Shown: positions 34,801-42,051 of the stretch, in pieces
Numbering within the stretch: position 1 is the stretch's first letter
Layout: each line of letters opens with the position of its first letter
NCBI GenBank assembly: GCA_964607025.1
Contig: CAZSIL010000002.1
Span: 34,686-98,685 of the forward strand
Direction: 5' to 3'
Source of the DNA: SIG565 sp964607025
GTDB lineage: Bacteria > Bacillota > Clostridia > Oscillospirales > Acutalibacteraceae
Length of the DNA: 64,000 nt
The notes under the pieces: model-generated
Database searches by the model: none
The model's input: only the letters and a program-made list of their open reading frames with translations
What the model was told of the DNA's origin: nothing
Program-made: the position numbers and the translations under genes

Positions 34801-35308
34801 TATTACAGGACTAAAATTATCGATAGGTTACGATTCTGATGTTCTTGAATTTGTTGAAGGTCAACAGAGTGATTTCAACGGAATGTTCTCTATAAGTCCC
34901 ATCGAAAATAATCCTATTTCTATCGTATGGGTTGATACCGTTCTTATGTCCGAAGATGGCACCATAGCATTGCTTACTTTCCGCATTAAGGATGATGCGG
35001 CGATTGGTGAAACAAATATTACCGTTTCTTATAACTTAGAGGAAGTATACGGGGAAGATGCTGAATCACCTGTTGCATTTGCTATGGAAAACGGAGTTGT
35101 AAACGTAATTTCCTATATTCCTGGCGATGTAAATAAAGATGATGTGATAAATAATAAAGACCTGGCACTTCTTCTCCGATTTGTAAGTGATTGGGATGTT
35201 GAAATCGACGAACTTGCAGCAGATGTAAATCGTGATGGAATTGTTAATAATGTCGATTTAGGAATACTCTTGCGCTATCTCAGTGATTGGGATGTTGAAT
35301 TAAAATAA
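28880..35308 (+). CDS. Giant BspA-type leucine-rich surface protein with cohesin and dockerin
   Basis: A 2142-residue secreted protein. Signal peptide 1-28 (cut after LAFA). Then: LRR_5/BspA repeats at about 67-453 (first array, nearly identical 23-residue units) and a Cys-rich segment at about 477-555 ('CDVDCNECSEVR' type); a beta domain at about 560-670; a pre-peptidase-like beta domain at about 715-813; two copies of a Tyr/Trp-rich domain at about 815-1035; a second, divergent LRR array at about 1037-1753; three to four more Cys-rich units at about 1800-1940; a cohesin-like domain at about 1942-2077 ('GDTVTIAIKTKNNPGITGLKL'); and a type I dockerin at about 2080-2142 with two Ca-binding loops ('DVNKDDVINNKD', 'DVNRDGIVNNVD'). 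No LPXTG or SLH anchor. ATG 28880 has GAGGAG 8 bases upstream. Probable adhesin or scaffold. Confidence 0.9.
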   Translation: MKTFKKALAVLLSLMMLVSLFPTNLAFAEGASGTEIVEENFSVTETESSDVSSGTNSDVAETPATDFDYGICDGKVTIEGYHGSDTDIVIPSSIEEYPVTSIGNLAFEYCGGLTSITIPDGVTWIGDRAFYECSGLTSITIPDSVTSIGYGAFGHCSGLTSINVDGNNNYYSSQDGILFNKTKTEIICYPSGKTATSYTIPDSVTSIGDRAFDGCDGLTSITIPDSVTSIGESAFSGCSGLTSITIPDGVTSIGHDAFYKCSGLTSITIPDSVTNIGDRAFYECSGLTSITIPDGVTSIGDYAFYDCRGLTSITLSNSVTSIVDSAFHGCSGLTSITIPDSVTSIGNRVFYDCSGLTSITIPDSVTSIGDGAFEYCSGLTNITIPDSVTSIGVYAFHGCSRLTSITIPDSVTSIGVWAFWNCSGLTSITIPDSVTSIGEAAFYGCYNLEDIWYEGNNDDKQGITIHDSNDNLINATWHYNTCKNGEHSYSADCDAACNNCEWIRTASEHTYTDACDVDCNECSEVRVAPHYYENNDCNEPCSLCNGADTVRGHKVPSVAVTNDSEYPFALNDGIYSSVNHDDSSSATMILTGRGTATIDYKTSTESNYDELIITKNDVILVEASGESDWAQINVELNTGDIVRITYQKDGSVNNGEDTVYVKLSGFGNASLDELEAGCEDILCVNCNEVLLEGTGHSYSNDSDTVCDACGAIRKIFIKLDTSTKAVIENFGSAKFYFTPEESGNYIFYSNTDHDVVAYLCDTNGNRIMSDDNGGQDGNFRLNCNLTAGVDYYFDVYCYDSGSATFEVTLKKFESPVASVTVNPVVIFENSDGYFTSNELYNEETGEYYNSPEYYYYSNVHPRNYTITLKNGRTYNSEGFEWEGQWYYIGYGNDQNYNNRWTVGNTYTVEADIAGYNFTYTVEIVESPVASVTVEDIVCRENSDGWWNSTEIYNEETDSYEEVEYFVYDTYPRNCTITLKNGETYSYGFDWNDQWYGVNYTSYQYYDERWLPGNTYTVEANIAGYEFTYNVTIAEYTADENFEYLITDGGAIITDMFISDETVEIPSEIGGHAVIGVASLGGNGSVKNIVFPDSVKTIGDYVLESLWNLETVTFGSGIRNLKAEMFYYLSNLKSITVSENNEYFTTIDGVLFDKDVTKVIAYPVQKGNTYVVPDTVSDISIFSSGHYSSISISFSENNMYYVTIDGVTYTADMTKVLFCDKNKSGVYVMPETVTEIEGQAFDGCEYLTEVVVSPLVTEIVYFTFASCYNLENVDLPEGLISIDDSAFANTYSLNSIELPETLEEIGNSVFYNSGLESLKVPDSVKRIDSCAFFNTSISTLDLGNGIEEIYGSAFENTPLTALNIPSSLTYIGWNAFANTKITSLIIPDTVLELGGGAFRNCSLLSSVTIGKGLSEISGYLFENTALTCVEFPDNITSIGYSAFRNTPLTALNITPYIVSIDSGAFENTKISSLVIPDTLTWLGSYAFNDCTELKTLTIGSGLSEIGEGSFKNTGLTSVVFPENIKSIGANAFAFSKLNQVVFENPAVEIYASAFYNCPLKNLNLGTQMETIYANSFAGTDITEIVIPDSVTDIMYGAFMDCEELMDIEMPTSVMHLGKESFDNTAWYNTQANGNTYLNHIAYKYKGEMPENTHLGLRDGTIILADNAFEGQSGLTNVSLPDGLKRISEEAFKNCYNLESVYIPKSIEYIGYGAFDWCDNLTDIWYEGSEEDLRNISINYGNSMLDNATWHFNSTNAHVHNYERHLEDAHPHKVYMKCDSCCDSYYTGETDKLDGCLACNPAHTHEYSILKYDANSHWNECECGAVDEENVYGHGYTRYTDTQTHWLQCFCGHIVDIAPHAYDNNCDADCNECGEVRVPADHVYDDNCDADCNECGAIRVIEHTYDNNCDPDCNECGETRETADHIYDNDCDTLCNECGKFRLPFGPYAPTFVVESATGRIGDTVTIAIKTKNNPGITGLKLSIGYDSDVLEFVEGQQSDFNGMFSISPIENNPISIVWVDTVLMSEDGTIALLTFRIKDDAAIGETNITVSYNLEEVYGEDAESPVAFAMENGVVNVISYIPGDVNKDDVINNKDLALLLRFVSDWDVEIDELAADVNRDGIVNNVDLGILLRYLSDWDVELK
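29150..30215 (+). repeat. 69-bp tandem repeat array coding for 23-residue LRR units
   Basis: About fourteen units of 69 bases in two blocks (three, then eleven) separated by a 39-residue linker near 29367-29470. The core CTTACAAGCATAACCATCCC and GATAGTGTAACAAGTATAGG is nearly unchanged from unit to unit; variation is confined to the 'DxAFxxC' part. Each unit reads LTSITIPDSVTSIGxxAFxxC. Confidence 0.92.
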
Positions 35309-35330
35309 TTGAAAGGGTGGAGGGAAAACC

Positions 35331-37301
35331 ATGAAAAAATTATTAGCAACTATAATTTTAGTTGTTGTGTTTCTTGCTACTCTTCCCGCATTTTCCGCCC
35401 TTGCAACCACCGCACCCACCTTTAAGGTGGGTACGGCTTGCGGAAATGTTGGGGAAACCGTCCAGGTTGACGTTATGGTTAAAGATAACCCGGGTATAGC
35501 AGGCGCTATACTTTCTATCGGTTATGATTCCAATGTTTTAGAACTTGTTTCTGTTGAACGCGCTGACTTTACGGCGGGTGTGTTTGAGTCGAGTCCGTTG
35601 GAAAATAATCCTATCACAGTTGTATGGAATAATGCTGGTAGCAATAATGTGGGTTCCAATGATGGTGTGATGGCAAAACTTAATTTCACCATTAAAGATG
35701 AAATGAAAAATGAAAAAGCAACCGAAATCACGGTTAACTACAACCCGGATGATGTTTTCGATTCTAATATTGAAAATGTGTTTTTTGCAACTTCAAATGG
35801 AAGCGTAACATTGCACTCGTTTGACAAGGAAGTTGTAGCCGACAAATATCTTAAATCTGCCGCAACTTGTTCATCTGCTGCAGTATATTATAAGTCTTGC
35901 GAATGCGGAGCAAAGGGAACAGCCACCTTTACCAGCGGAAATGCGCTTGGACACGATTATAAAGCGGCAACATGCACCGCGCCTAAGACTTGTAAATTAT
36001 GTGGTGCAACCAGCGGTAGCAAGTTATCTCACAAATCTGATGCGGGTACCGTAACCAAGAAAGCAACGTGCACTTCTACCGGAACAAAGACCTACAAATG
36101 TACATTGTGTAAGGCAACCATCAAGACTGATACTATCGCTAAGGTCGCTCATAAATATGATTCCGGAAAAGTAACCAAAGCGGCGACTTGCAAAGCAACG
36201 GGCGTGAAAACATATACTTGCTCTGTATGTAAGGGCACAGAGACCGAAACCATTGCAAAGCTTACAACCCATACTTATAGCAACAATTGTGATAAGTCTT
36301 GTAACGTTTGCGGTAAAACCCGTACAGTCGGTGCTCATAAGTATTCTAACAATTGCGATACTACCTGTAACTACTGTAACGCAAAGCGTACAATAAAGCA
36401 CACTTACTCAAACAACTGTGATACCAAATGTAATGTATGTAGTGCAACCAGAACCATTACTCACACTTATAAAACAACCACCACTAAAGCAACCTTATCG
36501 AAAAACGGTAGCATTGTTAAGAAGTGTGCAGTGTGCGGAAAGGTTGCAAGCACCACAACCATCAAGTATGCTAAGACATTTACGTTGTCAACAACAGCAT
36601 ATACCTACAACGGCGGTGTAAAAACACCGGGTGTAACGGTTAAAGACAGTGCAGGAAAAACTATTTCTTCAAAATATTATACAGTATCGTATGCAAGTGG
36701 CAGAAAGAATGCGGGCACCTACAAGGTTACGGTGACAATGAAGGGTAACTACACCGGTTCCAAGACCTTAACCTTTAAGATCAATCCTGCGAAGATTAGT
36801 TCTTACAAGTTGTCTGCCACAACCTATACCTACGATGGCAAAGTGAAAACACCTTCCGTAACAGTGAAGAACGCAAGTGGCACGAAACTAACTAAGAACA
36901 CGCATTACACCGTAACGTATGCCAGTGGTCGCAAGAACGTGGGTACTTACAAGGTTACAATTAAAGGTAAAGGTAACTACACCGGTACAAAGACCTTGAC
37001 CTTTAAGATTAATCCCGCAAAAACGACGGTATCTAAACTTACCGCCGGTAAGAAGAGTATTACGGTAGCCATCACCAAGAAATCTACACAAGTTACCGGA
37101 TACCAAATTCAGTACTCGACCTCAAAGACATTCAGCAAAGCAACAACAAAGACAATTTCAAGTTACAAAACAACAAAATATACTTTGAAGAGTTTGAGCG
37201 CTAAAAAGACATATTATGTAAGGGTTAGAACCTATAAGAAGGTTGGCAGCACAACCTATTATTCAGGTTGGTCAACTTATAAGTATGTAAAAACCAAATA
37301 A
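35331..37301 (+). CDS. Secreted cohesin-domain protein with Cys-rich and MBG/Fn3-type repeats
   Basis: A 656-residue secreted protein. Signal peptide about 1-26. A cohesin-like domain at about 28-162 closely resembles the one at the end of the preceding giant protein (shared NPGI-x-G, LSIGYDS, PLENNPI, VVW blocks). Residues about 170-400 hold Cys-rich units, including three consecutive 'HxYSNNCDxxCNxC' repeats. Two 80-residue MBG-like beta domains follow (about 405-490 and 492-570; 'YTYNGGVKTPGVTVKD', 'YTYDGKVKTPSVTVKN'), then an Fn3-type domain to the end. No wall-sorting motif or dockerin. GGTGGAGGG precedes the ATG; the 22-base gap to the upstream gene suggests cotranscription. Confidence 0.87.
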   Translation: MKKLLATIILVVVFLATLPAFSALATTAPTFKVGTACGNVGETVQVDVMVKDNPGIAGAILSIGYDSNVLELVSVERADFTAGVFESSPLENNPITVVWNNAGSNNVGSNDGVMAKLNFTIKDEMKNEKATEITVNYNPDDVFDSNIENVFFATSNGSVTLHSFDKEVVADKYLKSAATCSSAAVYYKSCECGAKGTATFTSGNALGHDYKAATCTAPKTCKLCGATSGSKLSHKSDAGTVTKKATCTSTGTKTYKCTLCKATIKTDTIAKVAHKYDSGKVTKAATCKATGVKTYTCSVCKGTETETIAKLTTHTYSNNCDKSCNVCGKTRTVGAHKYSNNCDTTCNYCNAKRTIKHTYSNNCDTKCNVCSATRTITHTYKTTTTKATLSKNGSIVKKCAVCGKVASTTTIKYAKTFTLSTTAYTYNGGVKTPGVTVKDSAGKTISSKYYTVSYASGRKNAGTYKVTVTMKGNYTGSKTLTFKINPAKISSYKLSATTYTYDGKVKTPSVTVKNASGTKLTKNTHYTVTYASGRKNVGTYKVTIKGKGNYTGTKTLTFKINPAKTTVSKLTAGKKSITVAITKKSTQVTGYQIQYSTSKTFSKATTKTISSYKTTKYTLKSLSAKKTYYVRVRTYKKVGSTTYYSGWSTYKYVKTK

Positions 37302-37308
37302 CATAGCA

Positions 37309-37341
37309 AACGGGGCAAGGAGAAAAACTCCTTGCCCCGTT
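37309..37341. terminator. Terminator between convergent surface-protein and sleB-like genes
   Basis: AACGGGGCAAGGAG-AAAAA-CTCCTTGCCCCGTT, a 14-pair perfect stem. T tracts are short on both sides, but stem strength and position support the call. Confidence 0.78.
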
Positions 37342-37361
37342 AAGCATCATTACGCACCTTT

Positions 37362-38003
37362 TTATTCACAAAATATATGATTGCCTATGGTTGTAATAGC
37401 AGGTCGGCTCCATATCCATTTATTAGTGGCAGTGGCGGGATTGAAATAATATATCGCGCCTCCGCTTGGGTCCATACCGTTCAGCGCATCACGTGCGGCA
37501 GAATAAGCCGAAGAACTTACGGGCTTATCGAATTGACCGTCATAAAGGCAAGAAAAAGCGCCCTTTTGATATATAACGCCCGAAATGGTATCAGGGAAGG
37601 ATGGATGCTCGACTCTGTTTAGCACGACGGCACCGACAGCCACCTGTCCTTCATAACTTTCTCCCCGCGCTTCAGCTGAAATCAGCCGAGCAAGTAAAAG
37701 ATACTCGCTGTTAGCATAACCGCCGTTAGAATTTTCAATGCCAAGCGCCGAAAGGGTTTTTTCTCCCGCGATGCCGTCTGCTACGAGTCCGTTATCGTAT
37801 TGAAATTGTTTAACTGCCGCTTCGGTTGCCGAACCGTAAATTCCGTCAATACTGCCTTTATAATAACCAAGCGAGGATAGGCGAACCTGAATTGCCGAAA
37901 CTTCATTTCCCCTTGAACCAAATTTTGAAAAACCCGATGCAAAAGGGGATACGCACATAATAAAAACGAGCAAGAGAGATACTATAATAAAAACTTTCTT
38001 CAT
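37362..38003 (-). CDS. SleB-type cell wall hydrolase with peptidoglycan-binding domain
   Basis: A 213-residue secreted protein: signal peptide 1-24; a peptidoglycan-binding domain at about 28-88 ('GSRGNEVSAIQVRLSSLGYYKGSIDGIYGSATEAAVKQFQ'); and a Hydrolase_2/SleB catalytic domain at about 100-213, with the catalytic Glu in 'LLARLISAEARGESYEGQVAVGAVVLNRV'. Such enzymes cut spore cortex or vegetative peptidoglycan. The start is ATG 38003, with GGGTGA before it. A lone gene, divergent from the heat-shock operon. Spore cortex use is possible but this window does not show sporulation genes. Confidence 0.92.
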   Translation of the reverse strand: MKKVFIIVSLLLVFIMCVSPFASGFSKFGSRGNEVSAIQVRLSSLGYYKGSIDGIYGSATEAAVKQFQYDNGLVADGIAGEKTLSALGIENSNGGYANSEYLLLARLISAEARGESYEGQVAVGAVVLNRVEHPSFPDTISGVIYQKGAFSCLYDGQFDKPVSSSAYSAARDALNGMDPSGGAIYYFNPATATNKWIWSRPAITTIGNHIFCE

Positions 38004-38109
38004 AAAATCACCCAAATTTTCTTTTTATTTTTAATATGTACATATTTATGTCATAAATACGGTGCAAAATAAAGGTCAGTTAAAGTCAAAAAATATTTTC
38101 AAAAAGGTA

Positions 38110-38137
38110 TTGACATTTGTCAAATTAAGGATATAAT
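38110..38137 (+). promoter_or_regulatory. Promoter of heat-shock operon
   Basis: Full consensus TTGACA and TATAAT with a 16-base spacer, directly ahead of the CIRCE element. Confidence 0.88.
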
Positions 38138-38145
38138 AAGAATTG

Positions 38146-38172
38146 TTAGCACTCGAAGGTGTAGAGTGCTAA
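38146..38172. promoter_or_regulatory. CIRCE element (HrcA operator)
   Basis: TTAGCACTC-N9-GAGTGCTAA, exact consensus. It covers the transcription start of hrcA-grpE-dnaK-dnaJ, so HrcA represses its own operon until heat or unfolded protein titrates GroEL. Confidence 0.98.
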
Positions 38173-38194
38173 AATTAAAAAAGGCGGTGATTTT

Positions 38195-39232
38195 TTGGAA
38201 CTCAGCGGCAGAAAAAAGGCAATTTTATCTGCTATCGTTAAGCTGCATATTGCATCGGGTGAACCAATCGGTTCAAAAATGCTTTGCGAGATTCTTGAAA
38301 ATGCGCCGTCAAGCGCGACGCTCAGAAATGAAATGAGCGCTCTTTGTGAGCTGGGCTTTTTGGAGCAACCGCATACGTCGGCGGGTAGGATACCAACCGC
38401 ACTCGCTTATCGGCTTTATATTGAATCACTTATGAATAGAGATGAGATAAATGCCGAGCATAAGCAGTATATAGATAGTGCGTTATCCCGCGCGTCCCGA
38501 GACCCCGAAAAGATTACCGAAACCGCGGGTAAGGTTTTAAGCGATATTACGGGTTTACCGTCAATTATCGGTAATATATCTTCATACGGTCCCAAGGTAA
38601 AGCGTGTAGAACTTTTAAAAATGGGCAGCCGTCTTGCTATGATGATATTAATTACAACCGATGGACGCTCACGCAGTCGTCTTGTGCATACACAAAGCGA
38701 CTTGGATGCAGAACTTATAGCGAAATTCGATAAAATTGTAGCGGATAAAATAATCAGAAAAAGTATTGAAGAGCTAACTCCGGCGGCACAGCAAAATATT
38801 TATATTGCCGCAGGTATGGAGGCGTTTTCGCTGATGCCGCTTCTATCGTCGCTATTTGATATGGTAACCGATATTATAAATACAAACGTAACTTTATCGG
38901 GACAGGCGAATCTGTTCTCGATGAGTGGACTTAAAAGTGATGCAGATAAGATTATAACGTTGCTTCAAAGTCACGATACGATAAAACAACTTTTTGCAAA
39001 CGAAGTGTCGCCGCTCGGTGTAGTCTTCGGTAAGGATACCATGTACAAAGCGCTTGGTCCGTCAAGCATTGTTTTTGCAAAATATTCGGGTGGACAAAAC
39101 AATACGGGATGTATCGGTGTTATAGGACCGACCCGGATGTCTTATGAACTGATAATTCCGAGTATTGAGTATACTGCAAAACGAGTCGATTCGGCACTAA
39201 ACGAAACGATGAAAGATATGGGGGAATTTTAA
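38195..39232 (+). CDS. hrcA: Heat-inducible transcription repressor HrcA
   Basis: A 345-residue repressor. N-terminal winged helix at about 1-70 ('GEPIGSKMLCEI', 'SSATLRNEMSALCELGFLEQPHTSAGRIPT', the diagnostic HrcA motif), then a GAF-like domain and a dimerisation region ending 'GVIGPTRMSYELIIPSIEYTA'. TTG start at 38195 after GGCGGTGA. It binds CIRCE just upstream. The adjacent grpE start follows its stop codon directly. Confidence 0.97.
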   Translation: MELSGRKKAILSAIVKLHIASGEPIGSKMLCEILENAPSSATLRNEMSALCELGFLEQPHTSAGRIPTALAYRLYIESLMNRDEINAEHKQYIDSALSRASRDPEKITETAGKVLSDITGLPSIIGNISSYGPKVKRVELLKMGSRLAMMILITTDGRSRSRLVHTQSDLDAELIAKFDKIVADKIIRKSIEELTPAAQQNIYIAAGMEAFSLMPLLSSLFDMVTDIINTNVTLSGQANLFSMSGLKSDADKIITLLQSHDTIKQLFANEVSPLGVVFGKDTMYKALGPSSIVFAKYSGGQNNTGCIGVIGPTRMSYELIIPSIEYTAKRVDSALNETMKDMGEF

Positions 39233-39712
39233 GTGGCAGAAGAAACCAAAAAACCGAGAAAGAATAAAAAGGACGAAGAAATTAAAGAATTAACCTTAAA
39301 ACTCGAAGAAGAGCATAATTTATTGCTTCGCACTGCGGCGGAGTTTGATAACTATAAAAAGAGAACCGACCGCGAGAAATTAACGGTTGGCGAGTATGCT
39401 AAAGCCGACGTAATCAAAAAAATATTGCCCGTTCTTGATAATATTGAACGTGCGGCAGGTATGGATACGGCATCGCCCGATTATATTAAGGGAATCGAGT
39501 TAATAGTTAAGCAGTTGTTATCACTTAGTGACGCTATCGGTATCGTACCGTTAGCAAAACAAGGTGAAGAATTTAATCCGTCTTATCACGATGCAGTAAT
39601 GCATATTGAAGACGAAAATTTTGGTGAAAACGTTATTGCTGAAGTTTTACAGCAGGGCTATAAAATCGGAGAAACGGTTATACGTCCTGCAATGGTAAAA
39701 GTGGCAAATTAA
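39233..39712 (+). CDS. grpE: Nucleotide exchange factor GrpE
   Basis: A 159-residue protein: charged N-terminus, long coiled-coil helix (about 15-60, 'LLLRTAAEFDNYKKRTDREK'), four-helix dimer part, and C-terminal beta wing with 'FNPSYHDAVMHIEDENFGENVIAEVLQQGYKIGETVIRPAMVKVA'-type ending. It releases ADP from DnaK. A GTG start immediately follows the hrcA stop. Confidence 0.96.
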   Translation: MAEETKKPRKNKKDEEIKELTLKLEEEHNLLLRTAAEFDNYKKRTDREKLTVGEYAKADVIKKILPVLDNIERAAGMDTASPDYIKGIELIVKQLLSLSDAIGIVPLAKQGEEFNPSYHDAVMHIEDENFGENVIAEVLQQGYKIGETVIRPAMVKVAN

Positions 39713-39752
39713 CATATATAAAAAATAAATTTATAAGTAGGAGATTTTTATT

Positions 39753-41579
39753 ATGGGAAAAATTATTGGTATTGACTTAGGTACAACAAACTCTTGCGTT
39801 GCCGTTATGGAAGGCGGCGAAGCGGTAGTTATCGCGAACGCCGAGGGTGCAAGAACAACACCGAGTGTTGTTGCTTTTTCAAAGACAGGCGAACGAATGG
39901 TAGGTCAGGTCGCAAAGCGTCAGGCAATTACAAACCCCGACCGCACTATAAGTTCCATTAAGCGCGAAATGGGTACTTCCTATACCGTCGCTATCGATGA
40001 CAAAAAGTATACTCCGCAGGAGATTTCGGCAATTATTTTGCAAAAACTTAAAGCCGATGCCGAAGCATATCTCGGCACATCTGTTTCAGAAGCTGTAATT
40101 ACGGTACCCGCTTACTTTACCGATGCTCAGCGTCAGGCAACCAAGGATGCAGGTAAAATTGCAGGACTTGAGGTAAAGCGTATTATCAATGAGCCGACAG
40201 CCGCAGCTTTAGCTTACGGTATTGATAAGGATAATGACCAGAAGGTTATGGTTTATGACTTAGGCGGCGGTACGTTCGATGTATCTATTATCGAAATGGG
40301 CGACGGCGTTCAGGAAGTGTTGGCAACAGCCGGTAACAACCGTCTTGGTGGTGACGACTTCGATAAGCGCATTATGGACTGGGTTGTTGCTCAGTTTAAG
40401 GCAGAGAGTGGCATAGATTTATCAGCAGATAAAATGGCTATGCAGCGTGTTAAAGAAGCGTCTGAAAAAGCAAAAATCGACTTGTCGGGTATGACTCAGG
40501 CGGACATTAATCTTCCATTTATCACTGCCGATGCTACAGGTCCTAAACATTTTGAAACCACACTTTCTCGCGCAAAGTTTAACGAGCTCACCGCCGATTT
40601 GGTAGAAGCCACAATGGCTCCCGTTCGTCAGGCATTGTCCGATTCGGGACTTAACAAAAACGAAATCAACAAGGTGCTTATGGTAGGCGGTTCTTCACGT
40701 ATACCTGCAGTTCAGGAAGCGGTTAAAGCATTTATGGGCGCAGAGCCGTTTAAGGGTATCAATCCCGATGAGTGCGTAGCACTCGGCGCCGCTTTACAGG
40801 GCGGAGTGCTTGGCGGCGACGTTAAGGGACTCTTGCTTCTCGACGTTACACCGTTATCCCTCGGTATTGAAACAATGGGCGGTGTTTCCACCAAGATTAT
40901 CGAGCGCAACACCACCATCCCCGCTAAAAAGAGCCAGATATTCTCAACAGCGGCTGACGGTCAGACATCGGTTGAAGTACACGTTTTACAGGGTGAGCGT
41001 GAATTTGCTAAGGATAATAAGACTCTCGGCGTATTCCACCTTGACGGTATTGCACCCGCTCCGCGCGGAATTCCCCAGATTGAAGTTACTTTTGATATTG
41101 ACGCTAACGGTATCGTACACGTTTCTGCTAAAGACCTTGGTACAGGCAAGGAAAATGATATTACGATTACTGCTTCCACCAATATGTCCAAGGATGATAT
41201 TGATAAGGCGGTTAAAGAAGCCGAGCAGTATGCGGCTGAAGATAAAAAACGCCGCGAGGATATTGATATTCGCAACGGCGCCGACCAGATGATTTATCAG
41301 ACCGAAAAGACCTTAACCGAGATGGGCGACAAGATAACTGAAGAAGAAAAAGCAAAAATCGAAGCCGCTAAGGATGCTCTTAAAGAAGCATTAAAAGGTG
41401 AAGATATAGAAGCGATTAAGGCACGTCAGGAAGAACTCCAAAAAGAAATCTATGCTATAAGCGAAAAACTTTATAAAGCGGCTCAGGCAGCAGGCGCTAC
41501 GGATGCTAATGCGGCAAACGAAGCGGCAGGCGACAATGTATATGATGCCGACTTTACCGACGTAGACGACAAGAAATAA
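39753..41579 (+). CDS. dnaK: Chaperone DnaK (Hsp70)
   Basis: A 608-residue chaperone of normal length. N-terminal ATPase: 'IGIDLGTTNSCVAVMEGG' at 4-21, 'VYDLGGGTFDVSIIE' near 167, 'VGGSSRIPAVQ' near 312. Linker 'DVKGLLLLDVTPLSLGIETMGG', then the substrate domain and a helical lid with a Gln/Ala-rich tail. The Gram-positive type lacks the 24-residue insertion near 80. A hairpin terminator follows the gene, and a four-helix-bundle gene separates it from dnaJ. Confidence 0.98.
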   Translation: MGKIIGIDLGTTNSCVAVMEGGEAVVIANAEGARTTPSVVAFSKTGERMVGQVAKRQAITNPDRTISSIKREMGTSYTVAIDDKKYTPQEISAIILQKLKADAEAYLGTSVSEAVITVPAYFTDAQRQATKDAGKIAGLEVKRIINEPTAAALAYGIDKDNDQKVMVYDLGGGTFDVSIIEMGDGVQEVLATAGNNRLGGDDFDKRIMDWVVAQFKAESGIDLSADKMAMQRVKEASEKAKIDLSGMTQADINLPFITADATGPKHFETTLSRAKFNELTADLVEATMAPVRQALSDSGLNKNEINKVLMVGGSSRIPAVQEAVKAFMGAEPFKGINPDECVALGAALQGGVLGGDVKGLLLLDVTPLSLGIETMGGVSTKIIERNTTIPAKKSQIFSTAADGQTSVEVHVLQGEREFAKDNKTLGVFHLDGIAPAPRGIPQIEVTFDIDANGIVHVSAKDLGTGKENDITITASTNMSKDDIDKAVKEAEQYAAEDKKRREDIDIRNGADQMIYQTEKTLTEMGDKITEEEKAKIEAAKDALKEALKGEDIEAIKARQEELQKEIYAISEKLYKAAQAAGATDANAANEAAGDNVYDADFTDVDDKK

Positions 41580-41583
41580 TAAT

Positions 41584-41610
41584 AAATAGGGCGGCAATAC
41601 CGCCCTATTT
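41584..41610 (+). terminator. Hairpin after dnaK
   Basis: AAATAGGGCGG-CAATA-CCGCCCTATTT; only a short T tract, so it may attenuate rather than stop transcription into dnaJ. Confidence 0.65.
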
Positions 41611-41618
41611 AAGAGACC

Positions 41619-41640
41619 GGGATTTAGATTTGGGGATTAG
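41619..41640. repeat. GGGATTTAG-type repeat, left flank of the four-helix gene
   Basis: GGGATTTAGATTTGGGGATT, a degenerate form of the motif at 2203 and 42007, in opposite orientation to the right flank. Confidence 0.5.
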
Positions 41641-41641
41641 A

Positions 41642-42016
41642 ATGGCAAATTTTAATTATAAAGAATTATTGGTATGGCAAAAGGCAATGGATTTAGCCGA
41701 AGAAATTTATAAATTAACAGCATCTATCCCTAAAACAGAAAGTATTGGTATAATATCACAATTACGAAGGGCGGCTGTATCTATACCGTCGAACATTGCG
41801 GAGGGACAAATGCGCCAAACCACAAAAGAGTACATAAACTTTTTGTGTATCGCCCGTGGCTCAAACGCAGAGGTTGAAACGCAACTGCTTTTGTGTGCCA
41901 GAATTGGTTATTTAAGCGAAGAAAAAATAAAAAAAGCGCTATCATTGACAACCGAAATTGTCAAGATGTTAAATGCTTTAATCAGCAAATTAAATAGCGT
42001 CTCTTCTAAATCCTAA
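41642..42016 (+). CDS. Four-helix bundle protein (23S rRNA intervening-sequence/S23 type)
   Basis: A 124-residue protein of the TIGR02436-type family. The pattern 'NYKELLVWQKAMDLAEEIYKLT' followed by 'SQLRRAAVSIPSNIAEGQMR' and 'FLCIARGSNAEVETQLLLCARIGYL' is diagnostic. The family includes proteins encoded by intervening sequences inside some 23S rRNA genes and is related to the Avd accessory protein of diversity-generating retroelements; its function is not settled. Here it is inserted between dnaK and dnaJ, with inverted GGATTTAGG-type repeats on both sides. The ATG at 41642 has only a weak GGGG upstream, contributed by the repeat. Confidence 0.9.
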   Translation: MANFNYKELLVWQKAMDLAEEIYKLTASIPKTESIGIISQLRRAAVSIPSNIAEGQMRQTTKEYINFLCIARGSNAEVETQLLLCARIGYLSEEKIKKALSLTTEIVKMLNALISKLNSVSSKS

Positions 42017-42036
42017 ATCCTAACCCCTAAATCCTA
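42007..42036. repeat. TCCTAAATCC-type repeat, right flank of the four-helix gene
   Basis: Reads CCTAACCCCTAAATCC on the plus strand. Its reverse complement matches 2204-2228 over about 25 bases. It overlaps the end of the four-helix gene and stops just before the dnaJ ribosome site. Confidence 0.65.
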
Positions 42037-42051
42037 TGAAGGAGAATAGTT

